NCBI RefSeq assembly: GCF_000024965.1
Contig: NC_013530.1
Span: 2,666,001-2,730,000, forward strand
DNA from: Xylanimonas cellulosilytica DSM 15894
GTDB taxonomy: Bacteria > Actinomycetota > Actinomycetes > Actinomycetales > Cellulomonadaceae
DNA: 64,000 nt
Reading direction: 5' to 3'
Part shown: piece after piece, positions 24,331 through 33,666 of the stretch
Layout: every line of letters begins with the position of its first letter
How positions within the stretch are numbered: the first letter of the stretch is position 1
Notes under the pieces: model-generated
Databases searched by the model: none
What the model saw: only the letters and a program-made list of their open reading frames with translations
What the model was told of the DNA's origin: nothing
Translations under genes and position numbers: made by a program

Positions 24331-25722
24331 TCAGCCCTGGTCGAGGGCCAGCAGGTCGTCCACCGTCTCGCGGCGCACCAGGACGCGGCTCGCGCCGTCC
24401 AGCACCCCGATCACCGGCGGGCGGGTGAGCAGGTTGTAGTTCGACGCCATCGAGCGCCCGTAGGCGCCCGTCGCGGCGACGGCGAGCAGGTCGCCGGGGC
24501 GCACGTCGCCGGGCAGCAGCAGCTCGTCGACGACGATGTCGCCCGACTCGCAGTGCTTGCCGACCACGCGCACGAGCGCGAGCGGGGCGTCCGAGCGCCG
24601 GTTCGCGATCTCCGCGTGGTACGCCGCGCCGTACAGGGCGGGCCGGATGTTGTCGCTCATGCCGCCGTCGACGGAGACGTACAGGCGCGTGAACGTGCCG
24701 CCGTCGTCGGACGTGACCACGACGGGCTTGACCGTGCCCACCGTGTACACGGTGATGCCGGCGGGGCCGACGATCGCGCGGCCCGGCTCGATCGAGATGC
24801 GTGGCAGCGGCGTGCCCAGCTCGCGGCAGGCGTCCGCGACGGCCCGGGCGATCTCGTGCGCGACCCGGAACGGGTCCAGCTCGGAGTCCTGCGGCAGGTA
24901 GGCGATGCCGTACCCGCCGCCCAGGTCGACCTCGTCGACCAGCACGCCCGTGCGGATGCCCAGGTGCGCGCGCAGGCGCAGCACCGTGCGGGCGGCCTCC
25001 GCGAACCCGTCCGCGTCGAGGATCTGCGAGCCGATGTGCGAGTGGATGCCCAGGAGGCGCAGCGACGGCCGCTCGAGGACGCGCAGCAGCGCGATCACCG
25101 CCGGCGAGTCGCCGCCCCCCGGCCCCGCACTGACCGACAGGCCGAACTTCTGGTCCTCGTGGGCCGTCGCGATGAACTCGTGCCCGCCCGCGTGCACGCC
25201 CGTGGTGACGCGCAGCATGACGGGGGCGACGACGCCGCGGGCCTGCGCGAGGTCCGCGAGCCGGTCGATCTCGCCGAGGGAGTCGACGATGATGCGGCCC
25301 ACCCCGGCGTCGAGCGCCGCCTCCAGCTCGCCGTCGGACTTGTTGTTGCCGTGCAGGCCCAGCTCCGCGCCGGGCACGCCCGCCGCCAGCGCGACGGCGA
25401 GCTCGCCGCCCGACGCCGTGTCGACCCGCAGGCCCTCCTCGCGCGCCCAGCGGGCGACGGCCTTGGTCAGCAGGGCCTTGCCCGCGTAGTAGACGTCGAC
25501 ACCGGTGCCGACCTGCTCGAACGCCTGCCCGAACGCGTCGGCGAAGCGCCGGGCGCGCAGGCGGAACTCGCCCTCGTCCAGCACGTAGGCAGGGGTGCCG
25601 TGCTCGGCCGCCAGCGCCGTCGTCGTCGTGCCGCCGACGGCGAGGGCGCCGTCGCTGTCGCGCAGGGCCGACGCCGGCCACGGCGTCCCGGACGGTTGCC
25701 CGGTACCACCCACCGCGCTCAC
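24331..25722 (-). CDS. lysA: Diaminopimelate decarboxylase
   Basis: PLP enzyme making L-lysine from meso-diaminopimelate. It has 463 residues. The PLP Lys82 lies in [11 protein letters not shown], and other motifs are GIHSHIGSQ, the phosphate-binding GGGYGIAY and the catalytic CESGDI near the C-terminus. GTG start at 25722 overlaps the argS stop (GTGA), the usual argS-lysA coupling in Actinobacteria. The N-terminal 30 residues are Gly/Ser-rich and variable. Confidence 0.96.
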   Translation of the reverse strand: MSAVGGTGQPSGTPWPASALRDSDGALAVGGTTTTALAAEHGTPAYVLDEGEFRLRARRFADAFGQAFEQVGTGVDVYYAGKALLTKAVARWAREEGLRVDTASGGELAVALAAGVPGAELGLHGNNKSDGELEAALDAGVGRIIVDSLGEIDRLADLAQARGVVAPVMLRVTTGVHAGGHEFIATAHEDQKFGLSVSAGPGGGDSPAVIALLRVLERPSLRLLGIHSHIGSQILDADGFAEAARTVLRLRAHLGIRTGVLVDEVDLGGGYGIAYLPQDSELDPFRVAHEIARAVADACRELGTPLPRISIEPGRAIVGPAGITVYTVGTVKPVVVTSDDGGTFTRLYVSVDGGMSDNIRPALYGAAYHAEIANRRSDAPLALVRVVGKHCESGDIVVDELLLPGDVRPGDLLAVAATGAYGRSMASNYNLLTRPPVIGVLDGASRVLVRRETVDDLLALDQG

Positions 25723-27419
25723 ATGCGCTCCGGCGCGGACACGCCGAGCAGGCCGAGACCGTTGGCGAGCACCTGGCGGACCGCGTCGTTGAGCCACAGG
25801 CGCGTGCGGTGCGTGTCCGTGACGGGCTCGTCGGGGTAGGGCAGGACGCGGCGCTGTGCGCCGTCGGCGTCCTTGGCCTGGTACCAGGAGTGGTAGTCGC
25901 CCGCGAGCGCCTCCAGGTAGCGGGCCACGCGGTGCGGCTCGCGCAGCGCGGCGGCCTCGCCCACGACGCGCGGGAACTCGGCGAGCCGGCCGAGCAGCAC
26001 GGCCTCGGTCGGGTGGTCCAGCAGCGACGGCTCGAAGCCGTCGGCCCGGGCGACGCCGCGCTCGGCGGCGTTGCGGTCCACGGCGGCGGTCCGTGAGTGC
26101 GCGTACTGCACGTAGTAGACGGGGTTCTCGTTCTTCTGGCTGGTCAGCAGGTCGAGGTCCAGGTCGATGGTCGAGTCGGCGGCGAAGCGGGCGAGCGAGT
26201 AGCGCGCGGCGTCCACGCCGACGGCGTCGACCAGGTCGTCGATGGTGATGATGTTGCCCGCACGCTTGGACATGCGGACCGGCTCGCCGTCCTTGACCAG
26301 GTTGACGAGCTGGCCGATGAGGATCTGCATGGTCACACCCGGCGTGTCGCCGAAGGCCGCGCAGATCGCCATCATGCGCCCGACGTACCCGTGGTGGTCG
26401 GCGCCGAGCATGTAGATCGCCTCGTCCGCGCCGCGCTCGCGCTTGTCGAGGTAGTAGGCGATGTCGCCCGCGATGTACGCGGCCTCGCCGTCGCGCTTGA
26501 TGACGACGCGGTCCTTGTCGTCGCCGAAGTCGGTCGTGCGGAGCCACGTCGCGCCGTCGGCCTCGAAGATGTGGCCGAGCTCGCGCAGGCGTGCGACGGC
26601 GCGTTCGACCGCACCGGACTCGTGCAGCGAGTCCTCGTGGAAGAACACGTCGAAGTCGACGCCGAAGTCGTGCAGCGACGTCTTGACCTCGGCGAACATC
26701 ATCTGGACGCCGCGGGCCCGGAAGGCCTCCTGGGCCTCGCCGTCGGGCAGGGTCGCGGGTGCGGGCTCGCCGGCCGCGAGGGCCTGGGCGGTGACGGCGT
26801 CGGCGATCTCCCGGATGTAGCTGCCGCCGTAGCCGTCCTCGGGCGCGGCCTCGCCGCGGGCGGCGGCGAGCAGCGACCGGGCGAAGCGGTCGATCTGCGC
26901 GCCGTGGTCGTTGAAGTAGTACTCGCGGGTCACCTGGGCGCCGGACGCCTCCAGCACGCGGGCGAGCGAGTCGCCGACGGCCGCCCAGCGGACACCGCCG
27001 ATGTGCAGCGGGCCGGTCGGGTTCGCGGAGACGAACTCGAGGTTGATGTGCTTGCCGGCCTCGGCCTGGTTGTGGCCGTAGGTCGCGCCGGTCTCGACGA
27101 TGGACCGCGCCAGCTCGCCCGCCGCGGCGGCGTCGAGCGTGATGTTGAGGAAGCCGGGGCCGGCGATGTCGACCTGCTTGATGCCGCTGACGCTCGCGAG
27201 GCGCGAGGCGAGCACCTCGGCGAGGGCGCGCGGGTTGGTTCCGGCCTTCTTCGCGAGCTGGAGCGCCACGTTGGTGGCCCAGTCGCCGTGCTCTCGCTGC
27301 CGCGGTCGCTCCACGTGCACCGACGCCGGGACGGCGGCGGGATCGAGGGCGAGGGCGCCGTCGGCAACGGCCGAGGCGAGGGCGGCACTGAGTGCTCCGG
27401 AGAGCTCGTCGGGGGTCAC
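25719..27419 (-). CDS. argS: Arginyl-tRNA synthetase
   Basis: Class I aminoacyl-tRNA synthetase, 566 residues. The N-terminal Add1 domain is followed by the HIGH-type motif [12 protein letters not shown] (131-142). The KMSKS-type loop reads RMSKRAGN. The C-terminal anticodon-binding DALR domain ends [13 protein letters not shown]-like. A tRNA-Arg(CCG) gene lies less than 1 kb upstream. A PIN-domain gene ends 10 bp before its start. Confidence 0.97.
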   Translation of the reverse strand: MTPDELSGALSAALASAVADGALALDPAAVPASVHVERPRQREHGDWATNVALQLAKKAGTNPRALAEVLASRLASVSGIKQVDIAGPGFLNITLDAAAAGELARSIVETGATYGHNQAEAGKHINLEFVSANPTGPLHIGGVRWAAVGDSLARVLEASGAQVTREYYFNDHGAQIDRFARSLLAAARGEAAPEDGYGGSYIREIADAVTAQALAAGEPAPATLPDGEAQEAFRARGVQMMFAEVKTSLHDFGVDFDVFFHEDSLHESGAVERAVARLRELGHIFEADGATWLRTTDFGDDKDRVVIKRDGEAAYIAGDIAYYLDKRERGADEAIYMLGADHHGYVGRMMAICAAFGDTPGVTMQILIGQLVNLVKDGEPVRMSKRAGNIITIDDLVDAVGVDAARYSLARFAADSTIDLDLDLLTSQKNENPVYYVQYAHSRTAAVDRNAAERGVARADGFEPSLLDHPTEAVLLGRLAEFPRVVGEAAALREPHRVARYLEALAGDYHSWYQAKDADGAQRRVLPYPDEPVTDTHRTRLWLNDAVRQVLANGLGLLGVSAPERM

Positions 27420-27428
27420 CGGGCGATT

Positions 27429-27872
27429 CTACGTGGGCTCGTGGGGCGGTTGCGGGGACGTCTCGGGCAGGTCGTCCGGGTAGACGACGTCGATCTCGAC
27501 GATCGACTTCGGGAAGTCTTTCCGGTTGTTCGTCAGGAACCGGTCGGCGCCCGCCTTGACGGCCGTCGCCAGGTGGAGCGCGTCCGCGGCGCGCAGCCCG
27601 TGGTCGACGGCGAGCGAGAGCCCGAGCTGCGCCGTCGACCCGTCGGCCGGGATCGTCTCGATGCGACTGAGGTAGCTGATGAGGGTGAGCTGCTCGTCCG
27701 CGTCGCCCGTGCGCAGCGGTCTCGTCAGCACCTCGGGCAGGAGGAGGACGCTGCCGATCCCCACGAACGGCGAGACCTCCGGGTCGACGTCGAACAGCGC
27801 AGCCACACGCCGGCCCAGCGGGTTGTGGACGTCGGCGGCATAGATGAGGACATCGGCGTCGAACGCGATCAC
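27429..27872 (-). CDS. PIN-domain ribonuclease, VapC-like toxin
   Basis: 147-residue PIN protein. The acidic metal-binding residues are visible: Asp5/Asp7 in FDADVLIYA, Glu47 in LLPEVLTRP, Asp97 in RAADALHLA and Asp110 in GADRFLTNN. VapC enzymes cut specific RNAs, often tRNA or the sarcin-ricin loop. GTG start at 27872 overlaps the antitoxin stop by 4 bp, the standard antitoxin-toxin coupling. Its target is unknown. The C-terminal Pro-rich tail is unusual for a compact VapC. Confidence 0.85.
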   Translation of the reverse strand: MIAFDADVLIYAADVHNPLGRRVAALFDVDPEVSPFVGIGSVLLLPEVLTRPLRTGDADEQLTLISYLSRIETIPADGSTAQLGLSLAVDHGLRAADALHLATAVKAGADRFLTNNRKDFPKSIVEIDVVYPDDLPETSPQPPHEPT

Positions 27873-28159
27873 GGGCGCGCGTCCCGGCCCTCACGGACCC
27901 AGTCGAGGATCTCCTGGGCGCGCTCTGAGGTGAGGCCACCGCGGTGGACGGGCTTGCGTCGCGCCTCGTCGAGCATCCGACCGATCCGGTCGGCACGCTC
28001 GAAGGCGGCGGAGCTCCGCCGCACTCGCAGCAGGTCGGGCCGCACCAGCACGGCGACGGGCTTGCCGTGCCGCGTGATCGTGATCTCCTCGCCCTGCTCG
28101 ACGCGGTCCAGGAGGGCAGGCAGCGTCGCCCTCGCCTCGCTGATCGTCAGTGCGCTCAT
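27869..28159 (-). CDS. Phd/YefM-type antitoxin
   Basis: 96-residue partner of the PIN toxin. The N-terminus MSALTISEARATLPALLDRVEQGEEITITRHGKPVAVL (about 1-38) is the Phd/YefM DNA-binding fold, and the charged C-terminal half should wrap the toxin. The ATG at 28159 matches the family start; a longer in-frame version from 28195 would cover the operator and is rejected. Probably binds the TGTACA sites just upstream. Confidence 0.88.
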   Translation of the reverse strand: MSALTISEARATLPALLDRVEQGEEITITRHGKPVAVLVRPDLLRVRRSSAAFERADRIGRMLDEARRKPVHRGGLTSERAQEILDWVREGRDARP

Positions 28160-28178
28160 GGGGATGAGCGTACGCCGG

Positions 28179-28194
28179 TGTACATGTGTGTACA
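28179..28194. promoter_or_regulatory. Paired TGTACA sites upstream of the antitoxin gene
   Basis: Two palindromic TGTACA hexamers (28179-28184 and 28189-28194) are centred 10 bp apart, one helical turn, in TGTACATGTGTGTACA. They lie 20 bp upstream of the antitoxin ATG. This is the expected place for toxin-antitoxin autorepression. Confidence 0.6.
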
Positions 28195-28209
28195 ACGGTG
28201 GGCCGACGG

Positions 28210-28265
28210 CGGTCCGCGTGCGGACCGTGCTCGACGACCGCGCAGGTGCTGGTAATGTCGTCCCC
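28210..28265 (+). promoter_or_regulatory. Upstream region of tRNA-Arg: inverted repeat and -10 candidate
   Basis: A perfect 8-nt inverted repeat (CGGTCCGC, two-base spacer, GCGGACCG; 28210-28227) is followed by TAATGT at 28253-28258, a TAnnnT -10 that would start transcription about 22 nt before the tRNA. The -35 is weak. Confidence 0.4.
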
Positions 28266-28286
28266 GCTGTCCGCGAGGACGGTTCC

Positions 28287-28359
28287 GCGCCTGTAGCTCA
28301 GTGGATAGAGCGTCTGCCTCCGGAGCAGAAGGTCGGGGGTTCGAGTCCCTTCAGGCGCA
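28287..28359 (+). tRNA. tRNA-Arg (anticodon CCG)
   Basis: 73 nt fold as a cloverleaf. The acceptor stem GCGCCTG pairs with CAGGCGC, with A73 as discriminator. The D-arm is GCTCAGTGGATAGAGC. The anticodon stem-loop TCTGC-CTCCGGA-GCAGA gives CCG at 34-36. The T-arm has GGTTCGAGTCCC. CCA is not encoded. It reads CGG, a common Arg codon at this GC content. Confidence 0.97.
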
Positions 28360-28368
28360 CTCTCCGAA

Positions 28369-28404
28369 ACGGCCCGTCACCTGGGATTCCGGGTGACGGG
28401 CCGT
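28369..28404 (+). terminator. Terminator after tRNA-Arg
   Basis: Perfect 13-nt arms (ACGGCCCGTCACC and its complement, 28369-28381 and 28392-28404) with a 10-nt loop, followed by a T-rich CTCGTCTGTCTCC. It begins 10 nt after the tRNA end. Confidence 0.85.
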
Positions 28405-28436
28405 CTCGTCTGTCTCCAGCGCGGTGCGTGGCGCGA

Positions 28437-28473
28437 CGAAGGGGCCCCGGGCGCATGCCTCGGAACCCCTTCG
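28437..28473 (-). terminator. Terminator after the LPMO gene
   Basis: Arms CGAAGGGGCCCC (28437-28448) and GGAACCCCTTCG (28462-28473) pair fully if G-U pairs are allowed, with a 13-nt loop, 20 bp past the LPMO stop. No strong T tract. It is back-to-back with the tRNA terminator. Confidence 0.6.
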
Positions 28474-28492
28474 CGTCACCTGCGCAGGCAGG

Positions 28493-29824
28493 TCAGGAAC
28501 ACACGAGCTCGCCGTCTGCCGGCGCCACCCCGGTGCCGACGAAGCCCACCGTGGTGCTCTGTCCCGCGCCGAGCGTGGCGTTCCACGCGGCGGGAGTGAC
28601 GACGCCGCCGGCGATCTCGCCGCCCCAGACGTTCGACGTGGTGATGCCGTCAGCCACGACGTGCCAGCCGTCGACGCCGGCGTCTCCCGCCGTGACCACG
28701 ATCTCGCCCTGGTAGCCGCCGGACCACGAGCTGACCGCGGAGAACGTGGCGGTGCATGCGGCGTCGTCGCCGGGTCCGGCGTCCTCGGCGAGCGTCGTGA
28801 AGGTCACCGTGTCCGTGGGGTCGGACACCGCGCCCGTGTTGTCGTTGCGGGCCTGGACCGCGAGCTCGTACGTGGTCCCGGGTTGCAGGCCGGTCACGTC
28901 GATCATCGGTATGCCGTCGGTGGACGCCAGGACGTCACCCGTGGCCGCATCGATCACGTCGTACCCGGTGACGCAGCCCGTCGTCCCCGCGCCCCACATG
29001 ATGTGGGCCTTGGTGGCGGTGATCGCGGTGGCCGTGACGCCGCCGAGCGGCGTCCCGGGCGCGTCGTCCGGGCACGCCGCGGGCGGGTCCACGGGCGGGT
29101 CGACGGGCGGGTCCACCGGGACGGAACCGCCGTCGCCGATGCCGGTCACCTCGCCGTTGCCGCCGTCGAACGCCACATCGGAGCAGCTGTAGAAGTTCTC
29201 GGTGCTGTCCGAGCGCACCCAGTGCGTGAAGACGATGTGCCGGCCCGTCCGGTCGGCGGGCAGGGTGACGTCCCAGTAGTAGTAGTTGTCGCTGCCCGGG
29301 CCGCCGGTGTCCGGCGGGTTCGTGACCGAGTCGATCAGCTCGAGGTCGGACCACCCGAGCGGCTTGGTCGGGTCGAAACCCGCGCGGGTCACGTAGACGT
29401 CGAACCGGCCGGGGTGCTGGGCCCAGTTGTTGTGCTGGAACTCGTACGTCGCGCCCGCGGTGAGGTGGGTGGTGGGCCAGTCGGTCCGCGGCGCGTTGAA
29501 CGCGGAGAAGTCGTACGGTCCGCGGTCGCCGCCGGAACAGATGGTGCCGTCCGGGATGTACCCCTCTGTGCGGCCGGCGCCGTTCGAGTCGAGGTTCCCG
29601 AACCAGTTGTAGTAGGCGCCCGAGCCGCTCACGGCGAGCGCGCTGGCGCACGCGGGGTTCGACGGGTCGAGCGCTCCGCTCGCGCTCTGGCCGTCCACCC
29701 AGCACAGGTACTGCCGGGAGCCGGGGAACACCTCCGCCCCGTGAGCGGCGGCGGGCTGTCCGACGGCGACGATGCCGACGGCGGTGAGCACGGCGACTGC
29801 GAGGGATGCCGCGAGTCTTCGCAT
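28493..29824 (-). CDS. Secreted lytic polysaccharide monooxygenase, AA10-FnIII-CBM2
   Basis: Copper enzyme that oxidatively cleaves crystalline chitin or cellulose, 443 residues. After a signal peptide (cleavage PAAA/HG) the mature protein begins with His28, the first histidine-brace ligand. The second is His137 in NNWAQHPGRFDVYV. The AA10 domain runs to about residue 225. A Pro-Val-Asp linker (VDPP repeats), one FnIII domain (about 250-340) and a C-terminal CBM2 (CTATFSAVSSWSGGYQG, from about 352) follow. The ATG at 29824 has a strong AAGGAGGAGG site. Substrate preference cannot be told from sequence alone; CBM2 hints at cellulose or chitin. Confidence 0.93.
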   Translation of the reverse strand: MRRLAASLAVAVLTAVGIVAVGQPAAAHGAEVFPGSRQYLCWVDGQSASGALDPSNPACASALAVSGSGAYYNWFGNLDSNGAGRTEGYIPDGTICSGGDRGPYDFSAFNAPRTDWPTTHLTAGATYEFQHNNWAQHPGRFDVYVTRAGFDPTKPLGWSDLELIDSVTNPPDTGGPGSDNYYYWDVTLPADRTGRHIVFTHWVRSDSTENFYSCSDVAFDGGNGEVTGIGDGGSVPVDPPVDPPVDPPAACPDDAPGTPLGGVTATAITATKAHIMWGAGTTGCVTGYDVIDAATGDVLASTDGIPMIDVTGLQPGTTYELAVQARNDNTGAVSDPTDTVTFTTLAEDAGPGDDAACTATFSAVSSWSGGYQGEIVVTAGDAGVDGWHVVADGITTSNVWGGEIAGGVVTPAAWNATLGAGQSTTVGFVGTGVAPADGELVCS

Positions 29825-29918
29825 GATGGTCCTCCTCCTTGAGGTTCGCGCGCAGACGCTCGCGCGCAGGGTCTTGCGACCGACGGTGGCCTACGGCGCG
29901 GACGGCCGTCACCCCTGC

Positions 29919-29929
29919 TAAACGTTTCG
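29919..29929. promoter_or_regulatory. CGAAACGTTT site in the LPMO / sugar-ABC divergent gap
   Basis: The 185-bp gap contains AAACGTTT (29920-29927), extended on the minus strand to CGAAACGTTT, the same 10-mer found upstream of the xylanase at 1341-1350. It lies about 95 bp from the LPMO start and 83 bp from the ABC lipoprotein start, so one regulator could act on both. Function is inferred. Confidence 0.4.
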
Positions 29930-30009
29930 CACGCGGGCGCGAGAGCGGGGCGGCCCTCGCCTCGACGGCTCGGAGAGCCTCGCCGCGGACGTGCGATTAC
30001 CGTCGAGTC

Positions 30010-31005
30010 ATGTCTCGCCCGCGACCGAGGGCGCGCGCCCTCGTCGCGCTCTGTGTGGTCCTGCCCCTCGCTCTGGTCGGCGCCTGCAGCCTGCCCGACG
30101 GCGCAGGGCCGGGTGCCGCCGGCCCCGCGGAGCCGGTCGACGTCGACGACCTGACCTTCGCGGTGATCACGCACGCCGGCGCGGGTGACGAGTTCTGGGA
30201 CCGGGTGCAGTCCGGTGCGCGGCAGGCGGGCGCGGACTACGACGTCACCGTGCAGTACACCTCCGCCGCCGACCCCGGCAGCCAGTCGCTGCTCATCGAC
30301 CAGGCGGTCGCCTCGAACGTCGACGGCATCGTCGTCTCGATGGCTAACCCGGACGGGCTGGAGACGAGCGTGCGGCAGGCGGTCGCGGCGGGCATCCCCG
30401 TGGTGAGCATCAACTCGGGCCTGGACGACTGGCAGCGGCTCGGGGCCATCACGCACATCGGGCAGAGCGAGTCGATCGCCGGCCGGGCGGCGGGTGCGCG
30501 CCTGGCCGAGGAGGGCGCCACCAACGCGCTCTGCGTGATCCACGAGGCGGGCAACGTCGGGCTCCAGCAGCGGTGCGCGGCGGCCGCGGAGGCGATGGGC
30601 GGGCGGATGCGCAACCTGCAGGTCGACGTCTCGAACGCCACCGCGGTCGCCGCCACGATCACCGCGAGCCTGCAGCAGGACCCGACGATCGACGCCGTGC
30701 TGACGCTCCAGGGCGCGGTGGCCGTCCAGGCGGTGCAGGCGGCGCGCGAGGCGGGCAGCGCCGCGGCGATCGCCACCTTCGACCTGTCCACCGACGTCGT
30801 CGAGGCCGTGATCCACGGGCGGATCGCGTTCGCCGTCGACCAGCAGCCGTTCGTCCAGGGGTATCTCGGCGTGACCGCCCTGTACCTGCGCGCGCTCAAC
30901 GGCAACGACGTCGGCGGCGGCGAGCCCGTCTACTCGGGGCCCGCGTTCGTCACCCAGGAGAACGCCGAGCAGGTGCTCCGCTTCGCCGCGAGGGGGACGC
31001 GATGA
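30010..31005 (+). CDS. Sugar ABC transporter substrate-binding lipoprotein
   Basis: Extracytoplasmic binding protein of the ribose/galactose/inositol-like cluster (periplasmic-binding fold I), 331 residues. A lipoprotein signal is present with lipobox LVGAC (Cys26). DEFWDRVQSGARQAGADY and DQQPFVQGY are typical of the family. The ATG at 30010 is chosen because the signal peptide starts there. No ribosome site is seen, and GATTAC at 29995-30000 could be a -10 for near-leaderless transcription. First gene of a three-gene operon whose ends overlap by 4 bp. Confidence 0.92.
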   Translation: MSRPRPRARALVALCVVLPLALVGACSLPDGAGPGAAGPAEPVDVDDLTFAVITHAGAGDEFWDRVQSGARQAGADYDVTVQYTSAADPGSQSLLIDQAVASNVDGIVVSMANPDGLETSVRQAVAAGIPVVSINSGLDDWQRLGAITHIGQSESIAGRAAGARLAEEGATNALCVIHEAGNVGLQQRCAAAAEAMGGRMRNLQVDVSNATAVAATITASLQQDPTIDAVLTLQGAVAVQAVQAAREAGSAAAIATFDLSTDVVEAVIHGRIAFAVDQQPFVQGYLGVTALYLRALNGNDVGGGEPVYSGPAFVTQENAEQVLRFAARGTR

Positions 31006-32045
31006 GCGTGGTCGCACCAGGTCCGGCCGGGGACGAGCGGGTGGCCCCGACCTCCCCGCTGACCCGGCTGCTGCGCCGCCCCGCCGTGAGCGCGGCGATC
31101 GCGGCCCTGGTCATCATGGCGTTCTTCTCGGCGATCACCCCGACCTTCTCCTCCCCCGCCGGCATCGCGACGTGGCTCGAGTCGGCCGCGATCATCGGCA
31201 TCATGGCGGTGCCCGTCGGGCTGCTCATGACGGCCGGCGAGTTCGACCTGTCGGCCGGCGTCATGGTGGGCTTCTCGGGCCTGGTCACCGGCGTCCTGAC
31301 CACCCACTACGGCATCGACGTGTGGCTGGCGATGGGATCCGCGGCGATCGTCTGCGTCGCCGTCGGCGTGCTCAACGGGCTGCTCGTGACCCGCACCCGG
31401 CTGCCGAGCTTCATCGTCACGCTCGGCACGTTCTTCGTCCTGCAGGGCGTCAACCTGGCCGTGCTCAAGCTGATCATCGGGCAGGTGTCGATCCAGGGCA
31501 TGGCGGCGGTGCCCGGCTTCCGGGACGTGCAGTGGCTGCTGGCGTCGCGCACGGACCTGTTCGGGATGCAGGTCCAGGCGTCGGTGTGGTGGTGGCTGCT
31601 CGTCGTCGCCGTCGGCACCTGGGTGCTCACGCGCACCCGCTACGGCAACTGGATCTTCGCCGTGGGCGGCGCGTTCGAGTCGGCCCGTGAGGTGGGCGTC
31701 CCCGTCAAGCGCACCAAGGTGGCCCTGTTCGCGGCGACGGCGCTGTGCGGGTGGCTCGTCGGGCAGATCATGCTGTTCCGCTTCGGCACCGCGCAGAGCT
31801 CCACCGGCGTCGGGCAGGAGCTGATCTACATCATCTGTGCCGTCGTCGGCGGGTGCGTGATGACGGGCGGTGTCGGGTCGGCGATCGGGCCGGCGCTCGG
31901 CGCACTCATCTACGGGATGGCCAACCTCGGCATCGTCTATGCCGGGTGGGACAACAACTGGCTCAAGGCGTTCCTGGGCGTGATGCTGCTGCTCGCCGTG
32001 CTGCTCAACAACTTCATCCGCGAGCGAGCGGAGGGACTGCGATGA
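31002..32045 (+). CDS. Sugar ABC transporter permease
   Basis: Inner-membrane permease of 347 residues from the RbsC/FrcC group, with 8-10 hydrophobic helices and the family signature [13 protein letters not shown] near residue 80, followed by [21 protein letters not shown] overlap with the binding-protein gene and a 4-bp overlap with the ATPase gene show tight coupling. Substrate unknown. Confidence 0.93.
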   Translation: MSVVAPGPAGDERVAPTSPLTRLLRRPAVSAAIAALVIMAFFSAITPTFSSPAGIATWLESAAIIGIMAVPVGLLMTAGEFDLSAGVMVGFSGLVTGVLTTHYGIDVWLAMGSAAIVCVAVGVLNGLLVTRTRLPSFIVTLGTFFVLQGVNLAVLKLIIGQVSIQGMAAVPGFRDVQWLLASRTDLFGMQVQASVWWWLLVVAVGTWVLTRTRYGNWIFAVGGAFESAREVGVPVKRTKVALFAATALCGWLVGQIMLFRFGTAQSSTGVGQELIYIICAVVGGCVMTGGVGSAIGPALGALIYGMANLGIVYAGWDNNWLKAFLGVMLLLAVLLNNFIRERAEGLR

Positions 32046-32818
32046 CCGCGCTCATCGAGGCGCGTGGCCTGGGCAAGCGCTACGGCAACGTCGTCGCGCT
32101 GGCGGACGTGTCCACGCGGGTCGACGCCGGGAAGGTCACCTGCATCCTCGGCGACAACGGGGCCGGCAAGTCCACGCTCATCAAGATCCTCGCCGGCGCG
32201 CAGACGCACGACGACGGCGAGCTCGTCGTCGCGGGCGAGCCCGTGACCTTCCAGCGCCCCAAGGACGCCCTCGACCGCGGCATCGCGACGGTGTACCAGT
32301 CGCTCGCCGTCGTGCCGATGATGCCGGTGTGGCGCAACTTCTTCCTCGGCTCGGAGCTCACGAAGGGCAGCGGGCCGCTGCGACGCCTCGCGGTACGCGA
32401 GATGAAGGAGGTCACGCGGTCGGACCTGGCGAGCATGGGCATCGACCTGCGCGACGTCGACCAGCCCATCGGCACGCTGTCCGGTGGGGAGCGCCAGTGC
32501 GTCGCCATCGCGCGGGCCGTGCACTTCGGCGCGAGGGTGCTCATCCTCGACGAGCCGACGGCGGCGCTCGGCGTCAAGCAGTCGGGCGTCGTGCTGCGCT
32601 ACGTCGCCGCCGCGCGGGACCGCGGCCTCGGCGTCGTCCTCATCACGCACAACCCGCACCACGCCGCCCTCGTGGGCGACCGGTTCCTGCTGCTGCGCCG
32701 TGGGCGCGCCATCGCGGGCTACGAGCGGGGCGAGGTCACCGCGGCGGAGCTGACCGCGCTCATGGCGGGCGGCAGCGAGCTCGAGGATCTCTCGCACGAG
32801 CTCGGGACGGCGCTGTAG
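32042..32818 (+). CDS. Sugar ABC transporter ATP-binding protein (single NBD)
   Basis: 258 residues with one nucleotide-binding domain: Walker [10 protein letters not shown] (37-45), signature LSGGE (146-150) and Walker B LILDEP (167-172), and a switch His in LITHNPHH. RbsA-type ATPases usually carry two fused domains of about 500 residues; the single-domain form is like FrcA of fructose importers, so two copies should assemble. Last gene of the operon. Confidence 0.93.
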   Translation: MTALIEARGLGKRYGNVVALADVSTRVDAGKVTCILGDNGAGKSTLIKILAGAQTHDDGELVVAGEPVTFQRPKDALDRGIATVYQSLAVVPMMPVWRNFFLGSELTKGSGPLRRLAVREMKEVTRSDLASMGIDLRDVDQPIGTLSGGERQCVAIARAVHFGARVLILDEPTAALGVKQSGVVLRYVAAARDRGLGVVLITHNPHHAALVGDRFLLLRRGRAIAGYERGEVTAAELTALMAGGSELEDLSHELGTAL

Positions 32819-32969
32819 CTTGCCTTCCGAACGAGGATCTGCATAGGCCGCTGACCTGCGGTCATGCGCCGACGGGAAATGGTTGAGTGCAGTCTGAGCC
32901 AAGTTTTCATCACCTTTGCGACGCCAGCCGCCCCCGGGCTGGGCCGCTCGGCAAAGAGTCCGTAAATTC
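32819..32969. other. Intergenic region between the ABC operon and the surface-protein gene
   Basis: 151 bp with no gene. TAAATT at 32963-32968 fits a -10 box and would start transcription near the second ATG (32976) of the next gene. No terminator-like stem is obvious after the ABC operon. Confidence 0.35.
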
Positions 32970-33524
32970 ATGGCCATGACGAAGAACCGCCTCCCCCGTA
33001 TCAGTGCGGCACTGCTCGTCGGCGCCTTCGCCGTCGTCCCGGTCGCCGCGTCCATCGCTCTCGCCCCGTCCGCCGCGGCCATCGCGGTCGTCGACGGCGA
33101 GGAGCCCGGCTTCGACGCCGACGCCCTCGCCGAGAAGGGCATCGCCCCGCTCTCCCTCGAGACGGGCGACGCCGCCGACGGCATCGGCGACGCCACGTTC
33201 CTCGACGAGGACGGCACCGCCGTCGAGCACGCCGACTCCGGCACCGACGGGCTCACCGAGGAAGAGCTCGCCAAGATCCAGCCGCTCGACGCCGAGTTCC
33301 TCGACGAGGACGGCAACGCCGTCGAGCACGCCGACGAGGGCCCCGGTGACCTCACCGCGGAGGAGCTCGCCCGGATCCAGCCCCTCGACGCCGAGATCGT
33401 GCCGATCTCCGCGAACGTGAACGAGGGCCTGGCGACCGGTGCGGTCGTCGCGATCGTCGCCGGTGGCGTCGCCGTCGTCGGCGGTGGCGTCGCGCTGGGC
33501 CTGCGGGCCCGCCGCAAGGCCTGA
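32970..33524 (+). CDS. Secreted, C-terminally anchored protein with two 33-residue repeats, function unknown
   Basis: 184 residues. A signal peptide (NRLPRISAALLVGAFAVV to about Ala37) is followed by an acidic exported region, then a C-terminal Gly/Val transmembrane helix (about 155-177) and a basic end RARRKA. Residues 77-109 and 110-142 are direct repeats of the form FLDEDGxAVEHAD...LTxEELAxIQPLDAE. The anchor resembles a sortase substrate end, but no LPXTG is present. I do not recognise a family. The start may be ATG 32970 or ATG 32976; the latter fits the -10 TAAATT. It lies just before a sigma-factor gene, which may control it. Confidence 0.75.
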   Translation: MAMTKNRLPRISAALLVGAFAVVPVAASIALAPSAAAIAVVDGEEPGFDADALAEKGIAPLSLETGDAADGIGDATFLDEDGTAVEHADSGTDGLTEEELAKIQPLDAEFLDEDGNAVEHADEGPGDLTAEELARIQPLDAEIVPISANVNEGLATGAVVAIVAGGVAVVGGGVALGLRARRKA

Positions 33525-33666
33525 CGAGACCGTCGCGGGGTCCGAGGCGACACGGGGTGCGCGGGCGGCGACGCCGGCGCACCCCGCACCCGGTGACGGG
33601 GTCGCGCAGGACAATGGGACTGACGGTCACCCGACCGCACACCCCGACCACGCCCGAGGACCGATC

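Noticed and set aside
24331-27996. A 1,221-residue minus-strand frame reading through lysA upstream
   Set aside because: The part beyond lysA is an off-frame reading of argS and the PIN gene. The true lysA start is the GTG at 25722, coupled to argS.
33480-33524. Sortase LPXTG signal in the surface protein
   Set aside because: The C-terminal helix and basic tail fit, but no LPXTG-like motif precedes them.
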